A stretch of DNA of 64,000 bases, taken from Romboutsia_C sp015668195 (GTDB lineage Bacteria; Bacillota; Clostridia; Peptostreptococcales; Peptostreptococcaceae). Positions within the stretch are counted from its first letter, which is position 1, and every line of letters begins with the position of its first letter. Of the stretch, positions 18,604 through 26,028 are shown piece by piece. Made by a program: the position numbers and the translations under genes. A model generated the notes under the pieces. That model was given only the letters and a program-made list of their open reading frames with translations. It was not told the origin of the DNA and ran no database searches. The DNA lies in NCBI RefSeq assembly GCF_015668195.1, contig NZ_JADPFC010000002.1:558001-622000 (forward strand), in the 5' to 3' direction.

Positions 18604-20571
18604 TTACTTTAAAGTTTGTTCTATTCCTTTACCTATTTGAACACCTAAAGTCTTTCTTTTTTCTAATGTATTTAATTTAGATAAATCACTAGAGTTATCT
18701 AAGAATGCACTTTCAACTATTACAGCTGGTGCATCAGTTCTTCTTATTACAGAATAGTAATCTTCACCACTATTAGTTGTTCTAGTTTTTACTCCTCTGT
18801 TTTTAAAGTCAAACTTGCTTAATATACTATTTAATATATTAGTTGCTAGTGTTTTACTAGTTCCACCATTTCTGTCTTTGTATTTGTAGTAAACTTCTGA
18901 ACCACTTGCTTGCCCATTAAAAGAGTTAAAGTGAACACTTACAAATAAATCTGCACCCATTGCATTTGATATGCTAGATCTTTCTGCTAGTGTTATATAT
19001 TTATCAGTATCTCTTGTTAGAACTACATTAACATTTTTTGATCTTAGATATTCTGTTGTTGATAATGATGTATCTAACGTATAATCTTTTTCTAAGTTAC
19101 TAGTTCCTGGGTCACTTCCACCATGACCTGGGTCGACAACTACAGTTTTACTACCAGCATTATGAGGTGATAGTCTATAAGCTATATCATCTATAACACT
19201 TTGTCTCATTCCATCCCCTATTTGATAAACCATATCTGCATTTTTAGCATCTAAGTTTGATTCATGGTATTTTGATAAATAAGTTTGTGGAGTTATAAGT
19301 ACTGGTGAACCTAATTTTACTCCAAGTGGTCCTGCTACTAATGCATCTGTAAGCTTATCAGATCTTGCTACTAACATAGCATCTAAATTTGTTTGTGGAT
19401 AGAATTTTGCTATAACTTTTGCATTAGTTTCATTTCTATCTGCACCATATACTCTATTTTTATATACACTTTGTCCACTAGATACATTAGTTATATCTGC
19501 CATTTGATCTATAACTTTAGTATCTAATGTTTCTGGTCCACCTATAAAGTAAGAATTTTTTAATCCTTCATGTTTTAGCCAATTGTAAGTAGCAGTTGGA
19601 ACTTTGTATTTTTCTGTTAATATTACTGGTTGTTTATCTTGACCTGCTTTTGTTGCTATAGATACAGCATCTATATCTCCTTTAAATCCTTCTGCTAAAT
19701 AAACTGTTTGAACATCGTAATAATTATCCATAGATTGTGCTATTTTTAAAGATGTATCATGTCTATCTATCCCACCAATACGACTAACCTTAGCATTGTT
19801 TATTCCTGCTAATTGATTTTGTACTGATGTTGTTATAGTATTTGTACCACCTACTATTATTATTTCACTTGGGTTTAAACGCTTTATTTCATTTTTTATA
19901 ACATCTGGTATATAATTTTGACCAACTGTTAATATTGGTGCATTGTGTACTGCAGCAAGTGGTGTTGCAGTTATACCATCAGCTACTTTATCTCCATTTA
20001 TTACAACTAACTTATTGCTTCCATTTTTCCATCCTTCTTGACTTATCTTAGTCGCTGTTTCAAAATTATCACTACCTACAAGCTTTTTAACAGGTGATGA
20101 AGTTCTTTGTATATAGTTTGCCATGCTAGGTAAATCTGATACTATATATTCTTGAGTTATTTTGTAATCGTCTAAGTTTAATCCCATTTCTTTTAATTTA
20201 GACTTATCTAAAGTTTGTGCATTTTCATCGCTATTTACTACTATATTTTCAATTTGCCAAACATTTAAATATTCTGGGTCTATATTGAAATTTATAGTTC
20301 CTTCATAAGATTTAGTTTGTGGATTGTAATTTAATGTTGTACTTAAAGTTTGGTCATAACATAAATAATTTAAAGTTATGCTATTTGCTTTTAAGTCTTC
20401 TTTAAAAGATATGCTTATCTTTGAAGTGTCTCCATATATAACACTTCTTTTTTCTAAGTTTATATTTATATCTGAACTGTTAATATTAGTTTCGTTAGCA
20501 AAAGCCATTGTTGGCACAGCTAACATAGTTGCCATTATTCCTGTTGACAACATCTTTCTTCTCTTCTTCAT
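18604..20571 (-). CDS. CWB2-anchored N-acetylmuramoyl-L-alanine amidase (Amidase_3)
   Basis: Cuts the bond between N-acetylmuramate and L-alanine at the cell surface; it has the domain content of C. difficile Cwp6. A signal peptide (1-25, ending AFANE) is followed by an Ig-like stretch (about 30-140), three CWB2 repeats (about 160-450, from LVGSDNFETATKISQEGW) and a C-terminal Amidase_3 domain (about 475-655). The zinc and catalytic motifs are present: VVVDPGHGGSDPG, LAERSSISNAMGADLFVSVHFNS and VIVESAFLDN. The leader contains three tandem copies of a ribosome-site-like sequence (see the repeat at 20575-20642). The gene lies between the polymer cluster and secA2. Confidence 0.92.
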   Translation of the reverse strand: MKKRRKMLSTGIMATMLAVPTMAFANETNINSSDININLEKRSVIYGDTSKISISFKEDLKANSITLNYLCYDQTLSTTLNYNPQTKSYEGTINFNIDPEYLNVWQIENIVVNSDENAQTLDKSKLKEMGLNLDDYKITQEYIVSDLPSMANYIQRTSSPVKKLVGSDNFETATKISQEGWKNGSNKLVVINGDKVADGITATPLAAVHNAPILTVGQNYIPDVIKNEIKRLNPSEIIIVGGTNTITTSVQNQLAGINNAKVSRIGGIDRHDTSLKIAQSMDNYYDVQTVYLAEGFKGDIDAVSIATKAGQDKQPVILTEKYKVPTATYNWLKHEGLKNSYFIGGPETLDTKVIDQMADITNVSSGQSVYKNRVYGADRNETNAKVIAKFYPQTNLDAMLVARSDKLTDALVAGPLGVKLGSPVLITPQTYLSKYHESNLDAKNADMVYQIGDGMRQSVIDDIAYRLSPHNAGSKTVVVDPGHGGSDPGTSNLEKDYTLDTSLSTTEYLRSKNVNVVLTRDTDKYITLAERSSISNAMGADLFVSVHFNSFNGQASGSEVYYKYKDRNGGTSKTLATNILNSILSKFDFKNRGVKTRTTNSGEDYYSVIRRTDAPAVIVESAFLDNSSDLSKLNTLEKRKTLGVQIGKGIEQTLK

Positions 20572-20574
20572 TAA

Positions 20575-20642
20575 TATTCCTCCAAATTCACTTAATTAAT
20601 ATTCTCTCCAAATTTTGTAAAGCAAAAATTCTCCAAATTTTA
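20575..20642 (-). repeat. three tandem Shine-Dalgarno-like repeats in the amidase leader
   Basis: On the minus strand the leader reads ATTTGGAGAATTTT, then ATTTGGAGAGAATATT, then ATTTGGAGGAATATT, spaced about 26 bases apart. Only the last is correctly placed for the ATG at 20571. A promoter TTGTAA-18-TATAAT lies further upstream on the same strand, near 20657-20686. Confidence 0.6.
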
Positions 20643-20890
20643 CTCAATATTTAATATTATATCATAACAACGTTGAAATTTACAATTTTTTACACACTTT
20701 CACCAACTTATCAAACTTTCAAATTTGCTCAATTTTCTTTCTAATTAATTATATATTTATAAATTTTTATAATCATATATTTATATTAATAAAAATAATA
20801 TCATTAATAAATTAATTTATTTAAGCAATTTATATAATGATATTTTGTTACATTTTTGTAATTATTTAACATAAATATTTACTTATTCAC

Positions 20891-20919
20891 TCGACTTTTA
20901 AAATAAGTTATAGTATAAT
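20891..20919 (+). promoter_or_regulatory. sigma-A promoter of candidate sRNA 1
   Basis: TCGACT (20891-20896), exactly 17 bases, then perfect TATAAT (20914-20919), on the plus strand where no gene follows. Confidence 0.55.
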
Positions 20920-20925
20920 TGTCTT

Positions 20926-21010
20926 AGGAAGAAAGAAATTTCTAACATCTCTTTTTTCCGTATTTCTCACATAAAAGAGGTCATAGACTTAGTCTATGAC
21001 CTCTTTACTT
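20926..21010 (+). ncRNA. candidate small RNA 1 (S-layer leader antisense motif)
   Basis: About 85 bases from a predicted start near 20926 to the intrinsic terminator GAGGTCATAGACT / AGTCTATGACCTC (20977-21003). A 5' stem GGAA/TTCC closes a loop containing ACATCTC. An unpaired linker GTATTTCTCACATA lies before the terminator. The linker is complementary over 15 bases to the leader of the SlpA-like gene at 53536-55650, and ACATCTCTTTTTT over 13 more. There is no open reading frame. A second copy of the same design is at 23644-23724. I do not recognise it as a named family. The alternative is a DNA element read on the other strand. Confidence 0.5.
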
Positions 21011-21029
21011 TTATAATATTAATAAATAA

Positions 21030-21069
21030 AATTCCCTTAATATATAAAAAATTATATCTTAAGGGAATT
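21030..21069 (-). terminator. intrinsic terminator of secA2
   Basis: AATTCCCTTAA (21030-21040) pairs perfectly with TTAAGGGAATT (21059-21069), and a T-rich stretch follows on the minus strand. Confidence 0.65.
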
Positions 21070-21075
21070 ATCAAA

Positions 21076-23418
21076 TTAATTAAATTTATATAAATATTTT
21101 ACAGTTTCAATTCTTATAGTTCTATTTAAATCTTCAAACATTTCATATCCTTGAATAGTGTATTCTTTAACAGGGTCTTTTTGACCAATAGCTGAAAGTC
21201 CTATAACTTGTCTTAACTGATCCATTGTGTCTATATGTTCTATCCAGTTAGTATCCACTACCTCCAATAATACTTTTCTTTCTAATTCTTTAAGCTTATC
21301 TGGTCCTATCATTATTTTCTTTAAGTCATAAACTCTCTTAGATAAATCATAAGTATATTCAATAGTTTCTTCAACTGTCATTTTGTCCATACCTGGTATC
21401 ATTAAAGATTCTTTTGGCATAAAACTAGCATTTAAACTATTTAAGAATCCATAGTAATCCTTTTGATGTCTTAAATATCTTTGTGCAGTTTCTTCTATTA
21501 TTCCTTTTACCATCTTTTGTATTGATTCACTTAAATCATCTTTATCTAAAACTTTATTTCTTTCAGAATATATTACTTTTCTTTGCTCATTTATAACATC
21601 ATCGTATTTTATAACATTCTTTCTTATTTCAAAGTTTTTACCTTCTATTCCTCTTTGAGCTCTTTCTACTGCTTTAGATAAGCTCTTTCCTTCTAATGAA
21701 CCATCTTCATTTGGAGTAATTTTTTTAGCTATTTTTTCTATACTTCTTCCACCATATAGTTTTATAACTTCATCTTCTAAACTAACAAAGAATCTTGAAG
21801 TACCTGGGTCTCCTTGACGACCAGAACGTCCTCTTAATTGATTGTCTATTCTTCTTGTTTCATGTCTTTCTGTACCTATTACATAAAGACCTCCAAGTTC
21901 TTTAACCTTAACTTCTTCTTCTTTGTCTTCTGCTCCTAGAGATATATCTGTACCACGACCTGCCATGTTTGTAGCTATTGTAACTGCATTTAATTTACCT
22001 GCATTTTTAACTATCTCAGCTTCTTTTTCATGATTTTTAGCATTTAATACTTCATGTTTTATACCTTTTTTCTTAAGTAAAGAAGATAGATATTCTGATT
22101 TATCTATTGAAACAGTACCAACTAATACAGGTTGACCAGTTTTATGTATTCTTTCTATTTCATTAACTACTGCATTATATTTATCTTCTTCTGTCTTAAA
22201 TACTAAGTCATTTAAGTCAGCTCTAAGAATTGGTTTGTTTGTAGGTATTGTAACAACATTCATATTGTATGTTGATTCAAACTCACCTTCTTCTGTTTTT
22301 GCAGTACCAGTCATTCCTGAAAGTTTTTTATACATTCTAAAGAAGTTTTGGAATGTTACTGTTGCTAGTGTTTTTGATTCTCTTTTTATCTCAACACCTT
22401 CTTTAGCCTCTATTGCTTGATGAAGACCTTCTGAATATCTTCTTCCATCCATTATTCTTCCAGTAAATTCATCAACTATCATTATTTCATTATCTCTAAC
22501 TACATAATCAACATCTTTATCCATTAACTTATGAGCTCTTAGTGCTTGATTTATATGGTGATATATTTCTATATTTTCTATATTAGTTAAGTTTTCTATA
22601 CCAAAAAACTTTTCAGCCTTGGTCATACCACTGTCACTAAGTGATATAGTGTTGTCTTTTTCTTCTATTTCATAATCTTCTTCTATTAAAGTCTTAACAA
22701 AAGCATTTGCTAAGTCATATAACTTATTACTTTCATCTCCAGTACCAGATATTATAAGTGGTGTTCTAGCTTCATCTATAAGTATAGAATCCACTTCATC
22801 TATAATAGTAAAGTTTAATTCTCTTTGTACTTTTTCTTCATTATTTGTTACCATATTATCTCTTAGATAATCAAATCCATACTCATTATTAGTACCATAT
22901 GTTATGTCACAATTATACTGTGCTTTTCTTTCTGATGGATCTTGGTTTGCAAGTATAACCCCTACACTCATACCTAAAAACTCATACACAGGTTGCATGA
23001 TTTCTTTATCACGCTTAGCAAGATAATCATTTACAGTAATTACGTGTACCCCTTTGCCTTCTAGAGCATTTAAATATACTGGTGCAACTGCAACTAATGT
23101 TTTACCTTCTCCTGTTCTCATCTCAGCTATTTTACCTTGGTGAAGAACTATCCCACCTATTAGCTGAACTCTATATTGACGCATACCTAAAACTCTCTTT
23201 GATGCCTCACGACACACTGCAAAAGCCTCTACTAATATATCATCTAATGTTTCGCCTAATTTTAACCTTTCCTTGAATTCTTTAGTTTTTCCCTTTAATT
23301 GTTCATCACTTAAACCTATCATACTTTCTTCAAGGCTATCTATTTGATCTATAATTTTATTTAATGATTTTATTTCATTTTCATCAGCTTTACTGACTAA
23401 TCTATCTAAAATTGACAT
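21076..23418 (-). CDS. secA2: Accessory Sec ATPase SecA2
   Basis: ATP-driven motor for export of S-layer and CWB2 proteins through the Sec channel. At 780 residues it matches C. difficile SecA2 in length and is shorter than housekeeping SecA because it ends after the helical scaffold (ETVKYLYKFN) without the C-terminal zinc-binding tail. Motifs are MRTGEGKTLVAVAPVYLNAL (Walker A Lys about residue 106), VNDYLAKRD, GTNNEYGFDYLRDNM, IDEVDSILIDEARTPLIISG (Walker B), FQNFFRMYKKLSGMTGTA, NMAGRGTDI and RIDNQLRGRSGRQGDPG. GGGGAGGC precedes the ATG. It is monocistronic among CWB2 genes, the expected context for SecA2. Confidence 0.95.
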   Translation of the reverse strand: MSILDRLVSKADENEIKSLNKIIDQIDSLEESMIGLSDEQLKGKTKEFKERLKLGETLDDILVEAFAVCREASKRVLGMRQYRVQLIGGIVLHQGKIAEMRTGEGKTLVAVAPVYLNALEGKGVHVITVNDYLAKRDKEIMQPVYEFLGMSVGVILANQDPSERKAQYNCDITYGTNNEYGFDYLRDNMVTNNEEKVQRELNFTIIDEVDSILIDEARTPLIISGTGDESNKLYDLANAFVKTLIEEDYEIEEKDNTISLSDSGMTKAEKFFGIENLTNIENIEIYHHINQALRAHKLMDKDVDYVVRDNEIMIVDEFTGRIMDGRRYSEGLHQAIEAKEGVEIKRESKTLATVTFQNFFRMYKKLSGMTGTAKTEEGEFESTYNMNVVTIPTNKPILRADLNDLVFKTEEDKYNAVVNEIERIHKTGQPVLVGTVSIDKSEYLSSLLKKKGIKHEVLNAKNHEKEAEIVKNAGKLNAVTIATNMAGRGTDISLGAEDKEEEVKVKELGGLYVIGTERHETRRIDNQLRGRSGRQGDPGTSRFFVSLEDEVIKLYGGRSIEKIAKKITPNEDGSLEGKSLSKAVERAQRGIEGKNFEIRKNVIKYDDVINEQRKVIYSERNKVLDKDDLSESIQKMVKGIIEETAQRYLRHQKDYYGFLNSLNASFMPKESLMIPGMDKMTVEETIEYTYDLSKRVYDLKKIMIGPDKLKELERKVLLEVVDTNWIEHIDTMDQLRQVIGLSAIGQKDPVKEYTIQGYEMFEDLNRTIRIETVKYLYKFN

Positions 23419-23608
23419 ATATTTTTACTGCCTCCCCTAATATTCAATAGAATTCGTCTAGTTACATACATTTTTAGCACTAGTTTGTTTAATTTACAAC
23501 CTTATTATACCATATATCCCCAAATTACTTAATATAAGTAAAAACTATTAATTATATATCTCATTTTATTTTTTAATAATTTTTATATTATATATTTTAG
23601 TTTTTATA

Positions 23609-23637
23609 TAGACATATAAGTTTAGGTAGTATATAAT
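23609..23637 (+). promoter_or_regulatory. sigma-A promoter of candidate sRNA 2
   Basis: TAGACA (23609-23614), 17-base spacer, perfect TATAAT (23632-23637), on the plus strand facing away from secA2. Confidence 0.55.
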
Positions 23638-23643
23638 GTAAAT

Positions 23644-23724
23644 ACTTGAAAAATTTAAAACATCTCTTTTTTCAAGTATTTCTCACACTGAAAAGGAGCT
23701 GACTTTTGTCAGCTCCTTTTCGAT
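23644..23724 (+). ncRNA. candidate small RNA 2 (paralogue of sRNA 1)
   Basis: About 80 bases. ATACTTGAAAAA pairs with TTTTTTCAAGTAT to form a 5' stem whose loop carries ACATCTC. Then comes the unpaired linker TATTTCTCACACTG and the terminator AAAAGGAGCTGAC / GTCAGCTCCTTTT. The promoter spacing, stem-loop, linker and terminator follow the same plan as sRNA 1, 2.7 kb away, while the stem and terminator sequences differ. This suggests selection for the two shared motifs. The linker is also complementary over 10 bases (TTTCTCACAC) to the GTG start regions of the EAL genes at 25394 and 36792. No open reading frame. Confidence 0.5.
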
Positions 23725-23750
23725 TTATATTGTTGTTTCATTAACTTTTT

Positions 23751-25394
23751 TTATTTACTTATTTTAATCAACTCTATATCCTCTTTTCTCTGAGGCTTTG
23801 CATAAAAATATCCTTGTATAAATATATTATCATTGTCTATATTCTTTATAATATCTACTTGTTCTTTATTTTCAACACCTTCTAATACTATACTTTTGTT
23901 ATATTGCTTGCATATCTTACTTAAAAACATTATAACCTCATGATTAAATTCGTTATTTTCAACCTCATCTATAAAATATTTATCTATTTTAATCATGTCA
24001 AAGTTAAATTTAGATAAAATATCTAGATTTGAGTATTTAACACCAAAGTCATCAGTAGCTATTTTTATATTTTTACTTTGTAAAAACTCCATACCTTTTT
24101 TTACTTCTTTTAAATTCTCTGATTCTATATTCTCAACAACTTCAAATATAATTTTTTTATTCTCAAAATTTTCATCCATTTCAATTATAGAATTAACTGT
24201 TTGTAAGAATTTTTCGCTCTTTATCTCATTAAAAGATATGTTCATAGAAATATAGAACTTTTCATCCTTTAGATTTGTGTTTAATTTAAACCACTCATAA
24301 TCTCTTAATATAACTTTAAATACCCATATTGCTAAATCTTCAGTCATATTACTATTTTCAATATCATTTATAAAAAAGTGCGGCGATACTATTTTACCTT
24401 CAGGACTTATATATCTAATTAAAGCTTCAAAACCTACAATTTTATTATTTTTAGAACTAAATATTGGTTGATAATAAACTATATATCTATCTTTTATTAA
24501 ATTATCTTTTATTTTTTTTCTTAGTTTATTTTTCTTTTTAGCTGGTATTATATATTTTATTAATATAAATAATATAAATATTGAGAATATGATATATAAT
24601 AAAACTTCTCTATTTGTAATTTTATTATGAAAATATTTAAAATATATCTTTTCTAATTCCTCTTTCTCTTCTTCAGTATAATTATCTATAGTGTTATCAA
24701 TTTTATCTATAATCCATCTATTATCCTTTGACGCTGTTATATATACAGGACCTGGTAAAAACTGCTGGATTTCGTTGTACTTATCAAGTTTATTTTCGTC
24801 TGATGGGGAAATTGTTGCCACTACAGATTTGTCATCTAACTTTTGTAATGCTTCTTTATAATCATTTACCCATATAGGTATAGGATTTATATTATATAAT
24901 TGTAAGCAATCTAATAACAATTGTGATCCATATTCTTTTTTTATAAAAGCAACCTTTTTTTTGTCTAGAGATTTTATATCTCCAAGTTCAGAATCTTTAT
25001 CAGTGTAAATTGATATTCTCTCTACTCCAATATAATTTTTAGAATAAATAAACTTATCTTTTCTTTCCTTCGTATACTGAAGGTTCATCATAATATCTAT
25101 TTTACCTTCTTCTAAATCTTTGATTAATGAAGATATCTCTCCTTTTACGTATTCAATCTTTATCTTTTTATCACTAGTATTATTTTTATTAATGTCATTA
25201 ATAATCTTATCTAAAATCTCTTTATAATACCATTCAACTTCTCCATCTTTAATATAAAAATATGGTTCATAATCATATATTCCTAACTTTATAGTTATAT
25301 ATTCTTCATTGGCATATGAAATACTGTAATTTAGTATAATTATTGCAAGTACTACATTTACTATTAATATTTTATAAAGCTTATTTTTTCTCAC
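23751..25394 (-). CDS. SBP3-TM-EAL cyclic di-GMP phosphodiesterase (copy 1)
   Basis: Membrane enzyme predicted to hydrolyse c-di-GMP in response to an extracellular ligand. A signal or anchor segment (about 7-28) is followed by an extracellular type 3 solute-binding domain (about 33-255, TIKLGIYDYEPYFYIKDG), a membrane helix (about 263-285) and a cytoplasmic EAL domain (about 300-540). Catalytic motifs are intact: E323 in GFEALIRY, ISMNISFNEI, EVVENIESEN, ATDDFGVKYSNLDIL, MIKIDKYFID and VLEGVENKEQVD. No GGDEF domain. The start is GTG with GGGGAG about 10 bases upstream. It is a close paralogue of 35149-36792, including the upstream DNA. It is convergent with candidate sRNA 2. Confidence 0.88.
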   Translation of the reverse strand: MRKNKLYKILIVNVVLAIIILNYSISYANEEYITIKLGIYDYEPYFYIKDGEVEWYYKEILDKIINDINKNNTSDKKIKIEYVKGEISSLIKDLEEGKIDIMMNLQYTKERKDKFIYSKNYIGVERISIYTDKDSELGDIKSLDKKKVAFIKKEYGSQLLLDCLQLYNINPIPIWVNDYKEALQKLDDKSVVATISPSDENKLDKYNEIQQFLPGPVYITASKDNRWIIDKIDNTIDNYTEEEKEELEKIYFKYFHNKITNREVLLYIIFSIFILFILIKYIIPAKKKNKLRKKIKDNLIKDRYIVYYQPIFSSKNNKIVGFEALIRYISPEGKIVSPHFFINDIENSNMTEDLAIWVFKVILRDYEWFKLNTNLKDEKFYISMNISFNEIKSEKFLQTVNSIIEMDENFENKKIIFEVVENIESENLKEVKKGMEFLQSKNIKIATDDFGVKYSNLDILSKFNFDMIKIDKYFIDEVENNEFNHEVIMFLSKICKQYNKSIVLEGVENKEQVDIIKNIDNDNIFIQGYFYAKPQRKEDIELIKISK

Positions 25395-25689
25395 ACCTAA
25401 TTCTCCCCTCTAAGTTTAAAAATACTACTTTATAATTAAGTTCCTTACATTTTAAATCTAATACTATTTTCTATTTTACATTTTTAGTTATATAACTTTT
25501 TATTAATCTCAATTCAATATCATTTTATTATTCAAATATTTTCAATTAATTTAATTTAGCATTTAAATGATTTTATCTATATATTTATATATGCTTTTCT
25601 ACAAAATTTCAACACATTTTTTATATTATTTGTATGTTTTAGTATCTTTCTTGCCTTTATGCACGTTCTATTTTTTACATTGTTTATCC

Positions 25690-25895
25690 AAAAAAGGATG
25701 ACCTTTAAAACCACCCTTTTACTACCCTTCATTATATTTTTTTTACTTGCTCTTTATTTCAAAAAAACTCAAAAACAATTTTTTTATAGTTAAAATCATT
25801 GTCAGCATCAATTGCATAATTAACTTTTTCCAAAAGTTCTTTGATCCTTATCTCATTGAATTATCAATAGATTTATATAAATTCATATTGAAAAT
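25690..25895 (-). pseudogene. decayed EAL gene fragment
   Basis: Plus-strand bases 25774-25885 align with the EAL gene at 37124-38791 around 37535-37640: shared runs include AATTTTTTTA, AATTAACTTT and TCATTGAAT, with scattered changes. Bases 25690-25745 resemble the 3' end and terminator of that same gene. About 380 bases between the two parts are gone and the frame is broken. It is what remains of a second EAL gene upstream of copy 1, mirroring the intact pair at 35-39 kb. Confidence 0.65.
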
Positions 25896-25949
25896 GCCAC
25901 TACATACACTTATAAAACTTTAGCATTTATATCCCACATATTATGTGAA

Positions 25950-25979
25950 AAAGCATAGACATTTTTATCTATGCTCTTT
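25950..25979 (-). terminator. intrinsic terminator of the protease-cohesin operon
   Basis: GCATAGA (25953-25959) pairs with TCTATGC (25968-25974); TTTTT follows on the minus strand. It lies about 50 bases past the stop at 26029. Confidence 0.7.
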
Positions 25980-26028
25980 GTTTTTTAGCTTTTTAAAGTA
26001 AGTATATATTCATGACATAATTATATTT

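Noticed and set aside
20926..21010. Reading the ACATCTC/TTTCTCAC element as a minus-strand leader of the amidase gene
   Set aside because: On the minus strand it is preceded by a terminator hairpin, has no promoter in place and lies about 370 bases from the gene; the plus strand has promoter, stem and terminator in order. Kept as an alternative, not the preferred reading.
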